Of a DNA stretch of 64,000 nt, positions 16,853 to 24,454 are shown piece by piece. A model generated the notes under the pieces. It did not search any database and was not told where the DNA came from. It saw nothing but the letters and a program-made list of their open reading frames with translations. The translations under genes and the position numbers were made by a program. Origin of the DNA: UBA8389 sp035719105 (GTDB lineage Bacteria > Bacteroidota > Bacteroidia > Bacteroidales > UBA1402); contig DASTGN010000006.1 of assembly GCA_035719105.1 (NCBI GenBank), positions 62,001 to 126,000 of the forward strand, read 5' to 3'. Each line of letters starts with the position of its first letter. Positions within the stretch are counted from its first letter, which is position 1.

Positions 16853-17700
16853 TCATTAAAATGAGCGATGTTCATCGTGTGATATTTGATGAGCCCTTTT
16901 ATGGGGGATTCAATGATCTCATCAATTTCCACATCAAACTCTTTAGCGACATCGCGGAGTATGGAAGAATAGGTTGAAGCAATGGAACCATTGAAACCTA
17001 TCGGATGGTTCTTGAAGTCGTATTGCATCAGATTGCGCACAAAAAATCGTCTGATATTTTTATAAATCAGATTATAAACGTATTCATTATCAAGATGTCC
17101 GGCTAAAAGAAAGGAGATGGATGATAAGAATGTACTTGGAAAGGATCGATTATAGACCATTTCAAGCACATCGTCGGATGCAATCTGATATTTGTCGTAA
17201 AACTCCTGTGAAATTTCAACCGGGGCCAAATCTTTGAGGCAATCACTTAAAAACATCTTTCCCAGAACAGCTCCACTCCCTTCATCTCCTAGAATATAGC
17301 CCAATGAGTGAACATTTTTTACAATCTGTTCTCCATCGTACAAGCAAGAGTTTGAACCTACATCCAGGATACAGGCAATACCTGCTTCTTCTCCAAAAAA
17401 AGCTCTTGCAGCTCCTAAAAGGTCACTATTAACGATGACTGGAGCCCGAAATTGAGCTACCAACGAGGCATTGACAATGCCTTTTTTTTCTGAAGTAGTA
17501 CAACCTGCCCCATAGAAATGGATTTCCTCCAGCTTTGTGAAAAATTTCTTAGGAAGTTGCAATCGTATACAACGGCTTATTTCCTTACGAGTTTGAAAGT
17601 AGGGATTAATACCATCCGTGAAAGTAGATTCTAGAACGTGGTTCCCTTCCATAAGGACCCATTCTGTTTTGCATGAACTACTTTCGGCTATTAATTTCAT
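16849..17700 (-). CDS. BadF/BadG-type amino-sugar kinase with altered phosphate-binding motifs
   Basis: The 283-residue protein belongs to the N-acetylglucosamine/N-acetylmuramic acid kinase branch of the BadF/BadG family (MurK-like). It shares the overall pattern of the kinase half of the protein at 40379: GINPYFQTRKEI, HFYGAGCTTS, NSDLLGAARAFFGEE, LGYILGDEGSG. Two ATP-binding motifs differ. The first phosphate loop is AESSSCKTEW where its paralogue has ADSGSTKTTW (Asp6 to Glu, Gly8 to Ser). The second is LDVGSNS where the paralogue has LGTGSNS. The sugar-site aspartate in SDLLGAA is kept. It could be a weak or specialised kinase, or a sugar sensor. It is the last gene of the minus-strand PUL arm, 22 bases after the amidase. 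Confidence 0.85.
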   Translation of the reverse strand: MKLIAESSSCKTEWVLMEGNHVLESTFTDGINPYFQTRKEISRCIRLQLPKKFFTKLEEIHFYGAGCTTSEKKGIVNASLVAQFRAPVIVNSDLLGAARAFFGEEAGIACILDVGSNSCLYDGEQIVKNVHSLGYILGDEGSGAVLGKMFLSDCLKDLAPVEISQEFYDKYQIASDDVLEMVYNRSFPSTFLSSISFLLAGHLDNEYVYNLIYKNIRRFFVRNLMQYDFKNHPIGFNGSIASTYSSILRDVAKEFDVEIDEIIESPIKGLIKYHTMNIAHFND

Positions 17701-17722
17701 AAATATATAAAGTTAAATTATG

Positions 17723-20152
17723 TTAATAGAGCATGACCACCTTACTAAATACGGTTTTTTGAGTTTTTACTTTGAGTACATACGTTCCCCGATCAAATTC
17801 AGTAATTGAAAGTTGATTATTAATTTCCTCTTTAAGTAAAACGCCGTTCAGCGAATAAAGTTGCAACAAAGGTAATTCGTTTTCGCCTGTTTTTACAAAA
17901 ATGATTTCCGAAACCGGATTTGGAAATACCTGTATCGTTTTATCGGACAAGGTCGAATTCAACCTGGTAATCGGAGTGTCGTATTGCAGCATATTATCCA
18001 CATAGATTTCGACCGATTTGGATAATGGGTAATCTCTACGAACAAGTCGTATTCCCGTCAGCCGATAGGATTCTATTTCAGGGAATTGAGCTTCGATAAA
18101 CTGCCAGCCCATAAAATTCAAGTCACAAAGCTTTAGGTATTTTACATCAATTTCCGACGTTACCGAACGAAACTGCAACTGCAATTCGTTACCTGACATG
18201 TCGCCATAAACGTGCAAGCCGAATACCTTATTCGTTTCTGTGGTTACCCAAGGTTCATTGATCCTGTAAACAGCAGAGGCTGATTTGTCAGTAAACGTTG
18301 CATTGATTTTGTAACCTGTATTCCCGAAAAGTTTTTGTGTTGAACTCCGAACGATGCTTTGTAAGGTGTCGTTCTCGCTTTGAGTTCCATCATAGGTGTA
18401 TTTTCCGTCGGTTTCAAAATCGTCAATAATGGTTTTGTTCGAAACCAAATTCGTTGATGCGGTAAAGTTGATCTCAATCGGTTCAACCAATTTCACTCCG
18501 GTATCATCCATGGCATTGCTGCCCAATCGGACTTTATAAGTATTACCTGCTACGAGGGGTTCAGTCAATTCAAAATAAATATCTCCGTAGGGTGCACCTA
18601 TTTTATTGATTTTTACTGAGCGGGTTGCTTTACTTATGGCAATACCATTTGAATTGTAAACATTAATTTCGTCTCGTATATTGGTCGTGTTCAACGTTTT
18701 GTCAAAAATAAAAAAGAACAATGGTTTCGAGGCATAAACGCTTTTGGTAGTGACAGATGGGTAACTATCCAGCAACAGTAATCTATTTCTGGCTTGCGTT
18801 ACAAATTGGAATGTAAAGTCATTTTCCATGTTCAAATTATCGGGATGTTTTGCCGATTTATCCAATTTGACGGTGTAAACAGTCGATTTGTCCAAGGGTA
18901 AACTAGGTGTAAATCGTAGGCGATACTGACTGTCTTCGAACGTAAGAGTACCAGCTACAGCAGGTGTGATTGAGAATGCTGCACGCGTTGAGGCTTCGTC
19001 CATGTCCCAGTTGAATTGCAACACAATGTTGGTCGAAGTCACAACGCTGTCTGTAAGAGCAACATTGGGAGAATAACTGATGACCTGAGGTGGGGTGTTG
19101 CGTACTTTGTTCAGTTTAAGGCCGATATAAGTTATTTCATTTTTCACCACTGTTATTGGCTGTGTTTGAGTGTAATAACCCTCAGCTTCCGCTTTTATGG
19201 TGTAATTGCCGGGTTGTAAATCTTTGAAAACAAAGACACCGTTCCTTTTATTATCGACGGTATAGGTTTGGTTTGTTTCCAATATGGTAACCGTTGTGGC
19301 ATTGATTGGAAGTAACAAATCGGAAGCATATTTTTTATAGGAACCGTCCAAAATCAAATTCCGGCTGTCTTTCACATAACCGGCGATGTTTCCTGTCGGT
19401 ATTTCCGCCTGCTTGAAATAGGTGCAAAATGCTTTTTTAAAGTTCCACGCTTCCAGCCATTTATACTCCATATTCATCAAGCGATAGGTTTCTGGAATAT
19501 AATCGTGCATGGAACCTTCTGAAATCACTCCAGGTACTGTTAATCCGCGTAGGACACCGTATCCGTCAGACCAACCCATAAACATACGGGCGTAGGTTTT
19601 ATCCCCTGAAACGGTATAATTTGCCGAAGACCAATTGGTCAATTGATTTTTAAACAAGTTTTTTGCGATTTCAGTACTGATTGCTCTGCCTTCATCCGAC
19701 TTAGGAGTGGCCGAAGGATAAGTGTACGTGTCGTTAATGTCCTTTCCTGCAAATAGTTGCAATACATAGTTGGCTGTGCCACTTCCGGCATTGCTGTGAA
19801 TGGACAGCATAAAATCGACTTGAAATTCATTAGCCATCTGCACGATGGTGGAAAGGGACAAGTCGTCTTGTGTACGGTTTTGTGTTCGGGACATTTGTAC
19901 CGTTGCTCCAAGAGCCTCCAGCATACTTTTGAGTTGCAACCCTTTATCGAGATTGCTTTGTGATTCCCAAAAACCGACTTCAGGGCCGACAGTTGGATAA
20001 AGTGGCGTTGGTATACCTCTGTCGTCACTATCCCAGCCACCATGTCCGGGGTTGATGTGAATCTTAATCCCAGTCAGATCTTGAGCTTTTGATACAGAAG
20101 CCAACAGCACAAACGAGAACAGCAAAAGCGATCTAATGGATAATGTTTTCAT
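17723..20152 (-). CDS. T9SS-secreted N-acetylmuramoyl-L-alanine amidase (Amidase_3)
   Basis: The enzyme cleaves the amide bond between MurNAc and the stem peptide of peptidoglycan, leaving denuded glycan. The 809 residues comprise a signal peptide (1-23), then a zinc-dependent Amidase_3 domain (about 27-235) with ligands His37 in NPGHGG, Glu63 in FWESQ and His119 in LSIHSNAG. The catalytic-type glutamate appears in VISEGSMHDY. A carboxypeptidase-regulatory-like beta domain (about 255-345), two SbsA-type Ig-like domains (350-560), a beta-sandwich (575-720) and a T9SS type A sorting domain (QVFPNPVSE to the C-terminus) follow. T9SS sorting puts the enzyme on the cell surface or outside, so it acts on foreign murein. 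It starts one base after the beta-propeller gene stop. Confidence 0.92.
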   Translation of the reverse strand: MKTLSIRSLLLFSFVLLASVSKAQDLTGIKIHINPGHGGWDSDDRGIPTPLYPTVGPEVGFWESQSNLDKGLQLKSMLEALGATVQMSRTQNRTQDDLSLSTIVQMANEFQVDFMLSIHSNAGSGTANYVLQLFAGKDINDTYTYPSATPKSDEGRAISTEIAKNLFKNQLTNWSSANYTVSGDKTYARMFMGWSDGYGVLRGLTVPGVISEGSMHDYIPETYRLMNMEYKWLEAWNFKKAFCTYFKQAEIPTGNIAGYVKDSRNLILDGSYKKYASDLLLPINATTVTILETNQTYTVDNKRNGVFVFKDLQPGNYTIKAEAEGYYTQTQPITVVKNEITYIGLKLNKVRNTPPQVISYSPNVALTDSVVTSTNIVLQFNWDMDEASTRAAFSITPAVAGTLTFEDSQYRLRFTPSLPLDKSTVYTVKLDKSAKHPDNLNMENDFTFQFVTQARNRLLLLDSYPSVTTKSVYASKPLFFFIFDKTLNTTNIRDEINVYNSNGIAISKATRSVKINKIGAPYGDIYFELTEPLVAGNTYKVRLGSNAMDDTGVKLVEPIEINFTASTNLVSNKTIIDDFETDGKYTYDGTQSENDTLQSIVRSSTQKLFGNTGYKINATFTDKSASAVYRINEPWVTTETNKVFGLHVYGDMSGNELQLQFRSVTSEIDVKYLKLCDLNFMGWQFIEAQFPEIESYRLTGIRLVRRDYPLSKSVEIYVDNMLQYDTPITRLNSTLSDKTIQVFPNPVSEIIFVKTGENELPLLQLYSLNGVLLKEEINNQLSITEFDRGTYVLKVKTQKTVFSKVVMLY

Positions 20153-20153
20153 G

Positions 20154-21059
20154 CTATTTGCTTATTTCCAATTCAACCACATAAATATCACCGTCAATGG
20201 TGTTGTAGGCTATTTTCCCGACAGAAGATGCGGCAGCAGGATACATGGCGATTTGCTGAGGAGCATTCACTATTTTTTCAGTTTTTCCATCGATACTTTT
20301 TATCAGAATTTTCGAACTGGTTACGAATTGCCCGTCGTCTTTATCCTGCATGCCGACGACGAATTGATCGTTGTACCATTCCGGTGCATTGAGATAGCCC
20401 AATTTTGTGATGATTTTTCCATCCAGATTGCATATGAAGGTCCCTTGCCCGGCAGCAGTAAACAAAATCATTTTTCCGTTGGGTGATAACGACGCCCAAA
20501 TGTATCCGTTGGCATCTTTAACAGGATTCAACACGTGTACGATGTTGTTCTTGAAGATTTTCAAATTGTTCCCATCGCTCCATACGTAGTTGGGGACAGG
20601 GGCAGCAGTTCTACCAATGGTTGCTTTTAAAAGTTTTCGGTCGCTAAAAACCACAAACCCATTTTCAAAAGATTGCATTTGTTTCATGTCTCGACGAGGC
20701 TCCATCATCACCATTCGTGTTTTCTGAGCCAAATCAAAACTCTTGACTCCTTCTTTTCGGAGTCTTGAGTCGTAAGTGCGACTTTTATAAAACACTTTGT
20801 CGTTGTTCTTACTAAAAACCGGTTGAAACCCGGCACCAGATTCTTCCGATATTTTTACGATGGACTTGTCCTTAAAATTGTAAACATCCAACCCAACGTA
20901 TGATTCGGAAGTGAAAGCCAGCAAATTACCATTGGAATTGAATTTGGGATGAAAACCCTTTTGATCCATTGGGCAATATGTTTTTTTTATGGTGATGGTT
21001 TGAGCAACAACAGCAGTGATGCTCAACAGAAGAATTCCGAGAAAAACAATTTTTTTCAT
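20154..21059 (-). CDS. Secreted TolB-like beta-propeller protein
   Basis: The 301-residue protein has a cleavable signal peptide (MKKIVFLGILLLSITAVVAQ). Its repeats resemble PD40/TolB propeller blades: FHPKFNSNGNLLAFTSESY, GFQPVFSKNNDKVFYKSRT and a SLSPNGKMILFTAAG blade. It has no lipobox and no T9SS sorting domain, so it is probably periplasmic. Such propellers bind ligands or proteins and have no fixed catalytic role. Its position between the metallophosphoesterase and the amidase, one base from the latter, makes it part of the same operon. Binding of a murein fragment is possible, but nothing in the sequence proves it. Confidence 0.75.
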   Translation of the reverse strand: MKKIVFLGILLLSITAVVAQTITIKKTYCPMDQKGFHPKFNSNGNLLAFTSESYVGLDVYNFKDKSIVKISEESGAGFQPVFSKNNDKVFYKSRTYDSRLRKEGVKSFDLAQKTRMVMMEPRRDMKQMQSFENGFVVFSDRKLLKATIGRTAAPVPNYVWSDGNNLKIFKNNIVHVLNPVKDANGYIWASLSPNGKMILFTAAGQGTFICNLDGKIITKLGYLNAPEWYNDQFVVGMQDKDDGQFVTSSKILIKSIDGKTEKIVNAPQQIAMYPAAASSVGKIAYNTIDGDIYVVELEISK

Positions 21060-21105
21060 GAGGCATTTATGTTTATTGTCGAATCATTTAGGTATTCATT
21101 CCGAT

Positions 21106-24100
21106 CTACCTTTTTACAATTCTTATAATTTCTTCTTGTTTCTCTTTTTCAATATGGAAGAAGTATACGCCCGGAGATAATTTCTTAAGTTGAATAACTT
21201 CATTATTTCGACTTATTTTCTGATTGAATATTTTCTTCCCAGCAATATCCATAACCTTTAATACGCTATTTTCTGCACCTGTAATGTTCAATACATCCAA
21301 AAAGGGATTCGGGTATAGTTTTATGTTGGCGTCGAATGAATTTGCTACTCCTGTTGCTATCTCAAATTCTACTGTTACCGTTGCTATCCCTGTCAGATTT
21401 GAAAGCGTGTAAGATGCATTTGTATTTTCAACTCTTACGCCGTTGATTTTCCACTCTTTAACCTGGAAGCCTTCATTTGGAGTTGATGTAAAGACTACAT
21501 TTTTACCTTTCTGCACTTGTGAACCTGTTGTTATTTCCGCACCGTCTACCGTAGCAGTCAGCGAGCCGTTGCCGTTCACAGAATTGAAAATAATTGGATA
21601 TTCTTCAATGGGAGCAGTTAAAGTAAAGCATTCATTTGTTACAATTGCATTACTGCCATCTCTTACTGTAAACTTTATAGTATTGCCGTCAACTTCTCCA
21701 AATACCCATCTCTGGCTATTACCATCGCTTGGTCTCATACCACCTAGCTGCCAGTGCAGAGTTCCTGCACCTGCTATCGGCGCTGCCATGCGCGTATAAG
21801 TTGTAGGAGTCCAAACATTGTTCAAGATCTGCACTCGGCGGAAAGTATGACCGTGTCCGCAGAACACCAATTGAACATGGTGTTTATCCAATATCGGGCC
21901 TAAAGTTGCCATGGAAGTAGGAGTGAAGTCCGTATTAGGTATTTCATAGTGGAGAGTAATTATTTTCCACATTTTATCGGCATGATTTGTTAAAACTTCA
22001 TCCAGCCATTTTGCCTGTTCTGTTTGACGCTGGAGCGCCGTGTAGCCACCACCTTTTGATTCCCAATCCAAACCAATAACGAGCATATTGCCGTATACAG
22101 ATGCATACGTGCCATCCCCAACCTTCGTAATATCGTATTTATCAGATGGTTCCAGAGTGGGGTGCCCATTCAAGAATTTAATGATATCCGCATTGGGTGT
22201 ACCCATATATTCATGATTTCCGTAGGTTGCCGTCATGTCTATATTTGCAAAGTCCGTTCGTTGATTGAATAAACTTGAATATTGTGAGTGATAGGACCAG
22301 TTATTGTCATTATCTACTATATCTCCTACATTCAGGCTGAAAAAGGGCTTTTGATCCATCGCCTCCAATGTTGACGCGGCCGCGATCCAATGAGCCATAT
22401 CCGCTGCACCTGTCGCCTGTAAATCGCCGAAAGCACTAAATGAGAATTTGTTGGTATTGGTTGTCGTTGTAAATTCTCTTGTCGCTGACCAGTTCGTGCC
22501 ATCACCCACCTGATAAATATACGTTGTTCCGGGAACTAATCCATTCACTGTTACTTTGCTACCTTTAGCGACTCCGCTGCTTGATATGGCATCGAACTCA
22601 AGTGTTTTTGTAACTCCTGTAAATTGTTGGAAGCTTCCTTCTCCATCCAATTTCTTTGCTATCTTCATTATCGATGGAACTGCTGCAGTAGCAGGATTTG
22701 CCATCCAAGTTATAGTTTTTGAGGTGGTCGGGTCAACCGTCGTGCCAGATCTGATCGCTGATGGGGTGCTTGACAGCATCGGAGTGAGTGTCCGTACTAT
22801 AAATGTATACGAGTATTTACCCTCTTTTTCAGCGTACATGTTAACAGCCTGTTCCGAAGCGGTGAAGTTAAATGAAGCAATACCGTCTACACCGGTTTGA
22901 GCCGAAACTGGTCCAGCATACACAGAAGCTCCTACTATCGGGTTTCCGCTAAGATCGGTTACCAATACTTCTCCGGGCACTCCTACAATGCGTTTGAGCG
23001 TAGTGAGGTTGTACGTTGCCAATACCGGTCTGGAGAAAGCGGTAAATAACGAAAACGCTTCCGTTGTACCATCACCGTATGTCGCATTTGTTAAAATGGG
23101 GGTGCATCGAATTACATCGTCGGGATTACTGTTTTTCGAGATGTTTACCTTGATGGTAGCAAGATTTTCAACCGCGGGAGCCGTCGTGTCATTTTTTAAA
23201 TGAATGGTCAATTGATTATTAGTGGAATTGTAATTGTAAGTTCCTTCTGTAACTGATCCTGCAAAAACAACACCATTCGTCGAGTCAATGGAAGCATATT
23301 GATTCAACTCAAGACTAATATTCAGTTCTTTAATATCCTTTGAATTGTTCGTGTTGATTTTCATCTCAAAGACATTTCCTACATGCGCTTGTGCATCTGG
23401 AGCAAGTGTAACGGTAGTAGCCACTACATTGGGATCGTTTACAGTAAATGTAGCCGTGCTTGTTTGGATATTCCCGAATTTGTCTTCTACATAGGAAACA
23501 ACCGTATGTGTTCCATTACGAAGTTTCAAGCCTGTAATCGTAGCTGAAGTTGCATCTGCTGCAAAGCCAGTACTTCCTGATTTATAAAGAACTCCGTTTA
23601 CAGTAAAATAGATACTTTCGACGTTGATGCCACTAGTTCCGTCACTAAACGTTGTTGAAAAGTTGATCTGCCCGGTTACAAAGTTGGCTCCGGTTAAACT
23701 TGTACCGTTTCCGGTTAAGGTGCTTATGGTCGGTTTGGTTATATCTTCTGTTGCAGAGGTTACGCGTATATTATCAATAATAAAGTATCCTTTAGTCAAT
23801 TGTTTTCCCCCAGTTCCCGAGCCGGCTTGTAGAAGTCTAAACATCCCATATGAAGGTGTTGTCGTTGAAGGTGGACCGAGTGCTTTATTGGCACCACCGG
23901 CAGGAAAATCAAATTCATGGTATTTCCATCCTTTCCAGTAAGTATAAGCTATCTCATTTCCAAAAACGCTGACAACAGTAGCTCCACCGCCTGGAGTGCT
24001 GCCTGGAGGAGAAAATAATTGGAGTCTGAACCAGATATTTCCTTCACACTCGGGTGAGGCATAAATCCACATGCCTATTTTCCGTGGATTGGCGGCCGAC

Positions 24101-24441
24101 GGGATTGTAAAAGCGGTTCCAGCAGGAGAGTAAAGGCAGGAGAGCGTAGTTCCTGTTTGAGCAGCAGTTAGGTCCCAATTTAGTTTTACCGCATATCTGC
24201 CAAAGCGTACAGGGTCTCCTTTTTGAGCATCCATCAGCTCAACGCTTACTTTTTCTCCCCTATTAATGGTGTTTTTGGTCCACCCACTTACATCTCCATT
24301 TTCAAAATCAAGGAGTAAAAGGGCATTCGGGTCAATTCCGGGACCGCTTGTTGGTTGCGCAAGAGCTGTTATTATTCCTAATTGACAAAACAATAAAACG
24401 AGTAATAAGATCGTTTTCTGTGATCTGTTTTTTGTTTTCAT
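21106..24441 (-). CDS. T9SS-secreted multidomain metallophosphoesterase (purple acid phosphatase-like)
   Basis: The 1111-residue extracellular hydrolase has a signal peptide (1-28), a jelly-roll domain (about 35-215) starting LLLDFENGDVSGW, an Ig-like domain, a cohesin-like beta domain (about 340-470), a carboxypeptidase-regulatory-like domain and a purple-acid-phosphatase-type FN3 (565-665). The calcineurin-like catalytic domain (668-920) has the metal motifs AFGDLQ, NVGDIVD, YGNHEY, LHYE and CGHGH. A repeat domain beginning IIFNSVNGNGSL and a T9SS sorting domain (KLYPNPFLD) follow. It could hydrolyse phosphomonoesters or phosphodiesters. Its neighbour, a phosphodiester glycosidase 13 bases upstream, suggests joint action on phosphate-linked wall glycopolymers, comparable to PhoD-type wall teichoic acid phosphodiesterases. 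That substrate is inferred. Confidence 0.85.
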   Translation of the reverse strand: MKTKNRSQKTILLLVLLFCQLGIITALAQPTSGPGIDPNALLLLDFENGDVSGWTKNTINRGEKVSVELMDAQKGDPVRFGRYAVKLNWDLTAAQTGTTLSCLYSPAGTAFTIPSAANPRKIGMWIYASPECEGNIWFRLQLFSPPGSTPGGGATVVSVFGNEIAYTYWKGWKYHEFDFPAGGANKALGPPSTTTPSYGMFRLLQAGSGTGGKQLTKGYFIIDNIRVTSATEDITKPTISTLTGNGTSLTGANFVTGQINFSTTFSDGTSGINVESIYFTVNGVLYKSGSTGFAADATSATITGLKLRNGTHTVVSYVEDKFGNIQTSTATFTVNDPNVVATTVTLAPDAQAHVGNVFEMKINTNNSKDIKELNISLELNQYASIDSTNGVVFAGSVTEGTYNYNSTNNQLTIHLKNDTTAPAVENLATIKVNISKNSNPDDVIRCTPILTNATYGDGTTEAFSLFTAFSRPVLATYNLTTLKRIVGVPGEVLVTDLSGNPIVGASVYAGPVSAQTGVDGIASFNFTASEQAVNMYAEKEGKYSYTFIVRTLTPMLSSTPSAIRSGTTVDPTTSKTITWMANPATAAVPSIMKIAKKLDGEGSFQQFTGVTKTLEFDAISSSGVAKGSKVTVNGLVPGTTYIYQVGDGTNWSATREFTTTTNTNKFSFSAFGDLQATGAADMAHWIAAASTLEAMDQKPFFSLNVGDIVDNDNNWSYHSQYSSLFNQRTDFANIDMTATYGNHEYMGTPNADIIKFLNGHPTLEPSDKYDITKVGDGTYASVYGNMLVIGLDWESKGGGYTALQRQTEQAKWLDEVLTNHADKMWKIITLHYEIPNTDFTPTSMATLGPILDKHHVQLVFCGHGHTFRRVQILNNVWTPTTYTRMAAPIAGAGTLHWQLGGMRPSDGNSQRWVFGEVDGNTIKFTVRDGSNAIVTNECFTLTAPIEEYPIIFNSVNGNGSLTATVDGAEITTGSQVQKGKNVVFTSTPNEGFQVKEWKINGVRVENTNASYTLSNLTGIATVTVEFEIATGVANSFDANIKLYPNPFLDVLNITGAENSVLKVMDIAGKKIFNQKISRNNEVIQLKKLSPGVYFFHIEKEKQEEIIRIVKR

Positions 24442-24454
24442 GTTTGGGATTATT

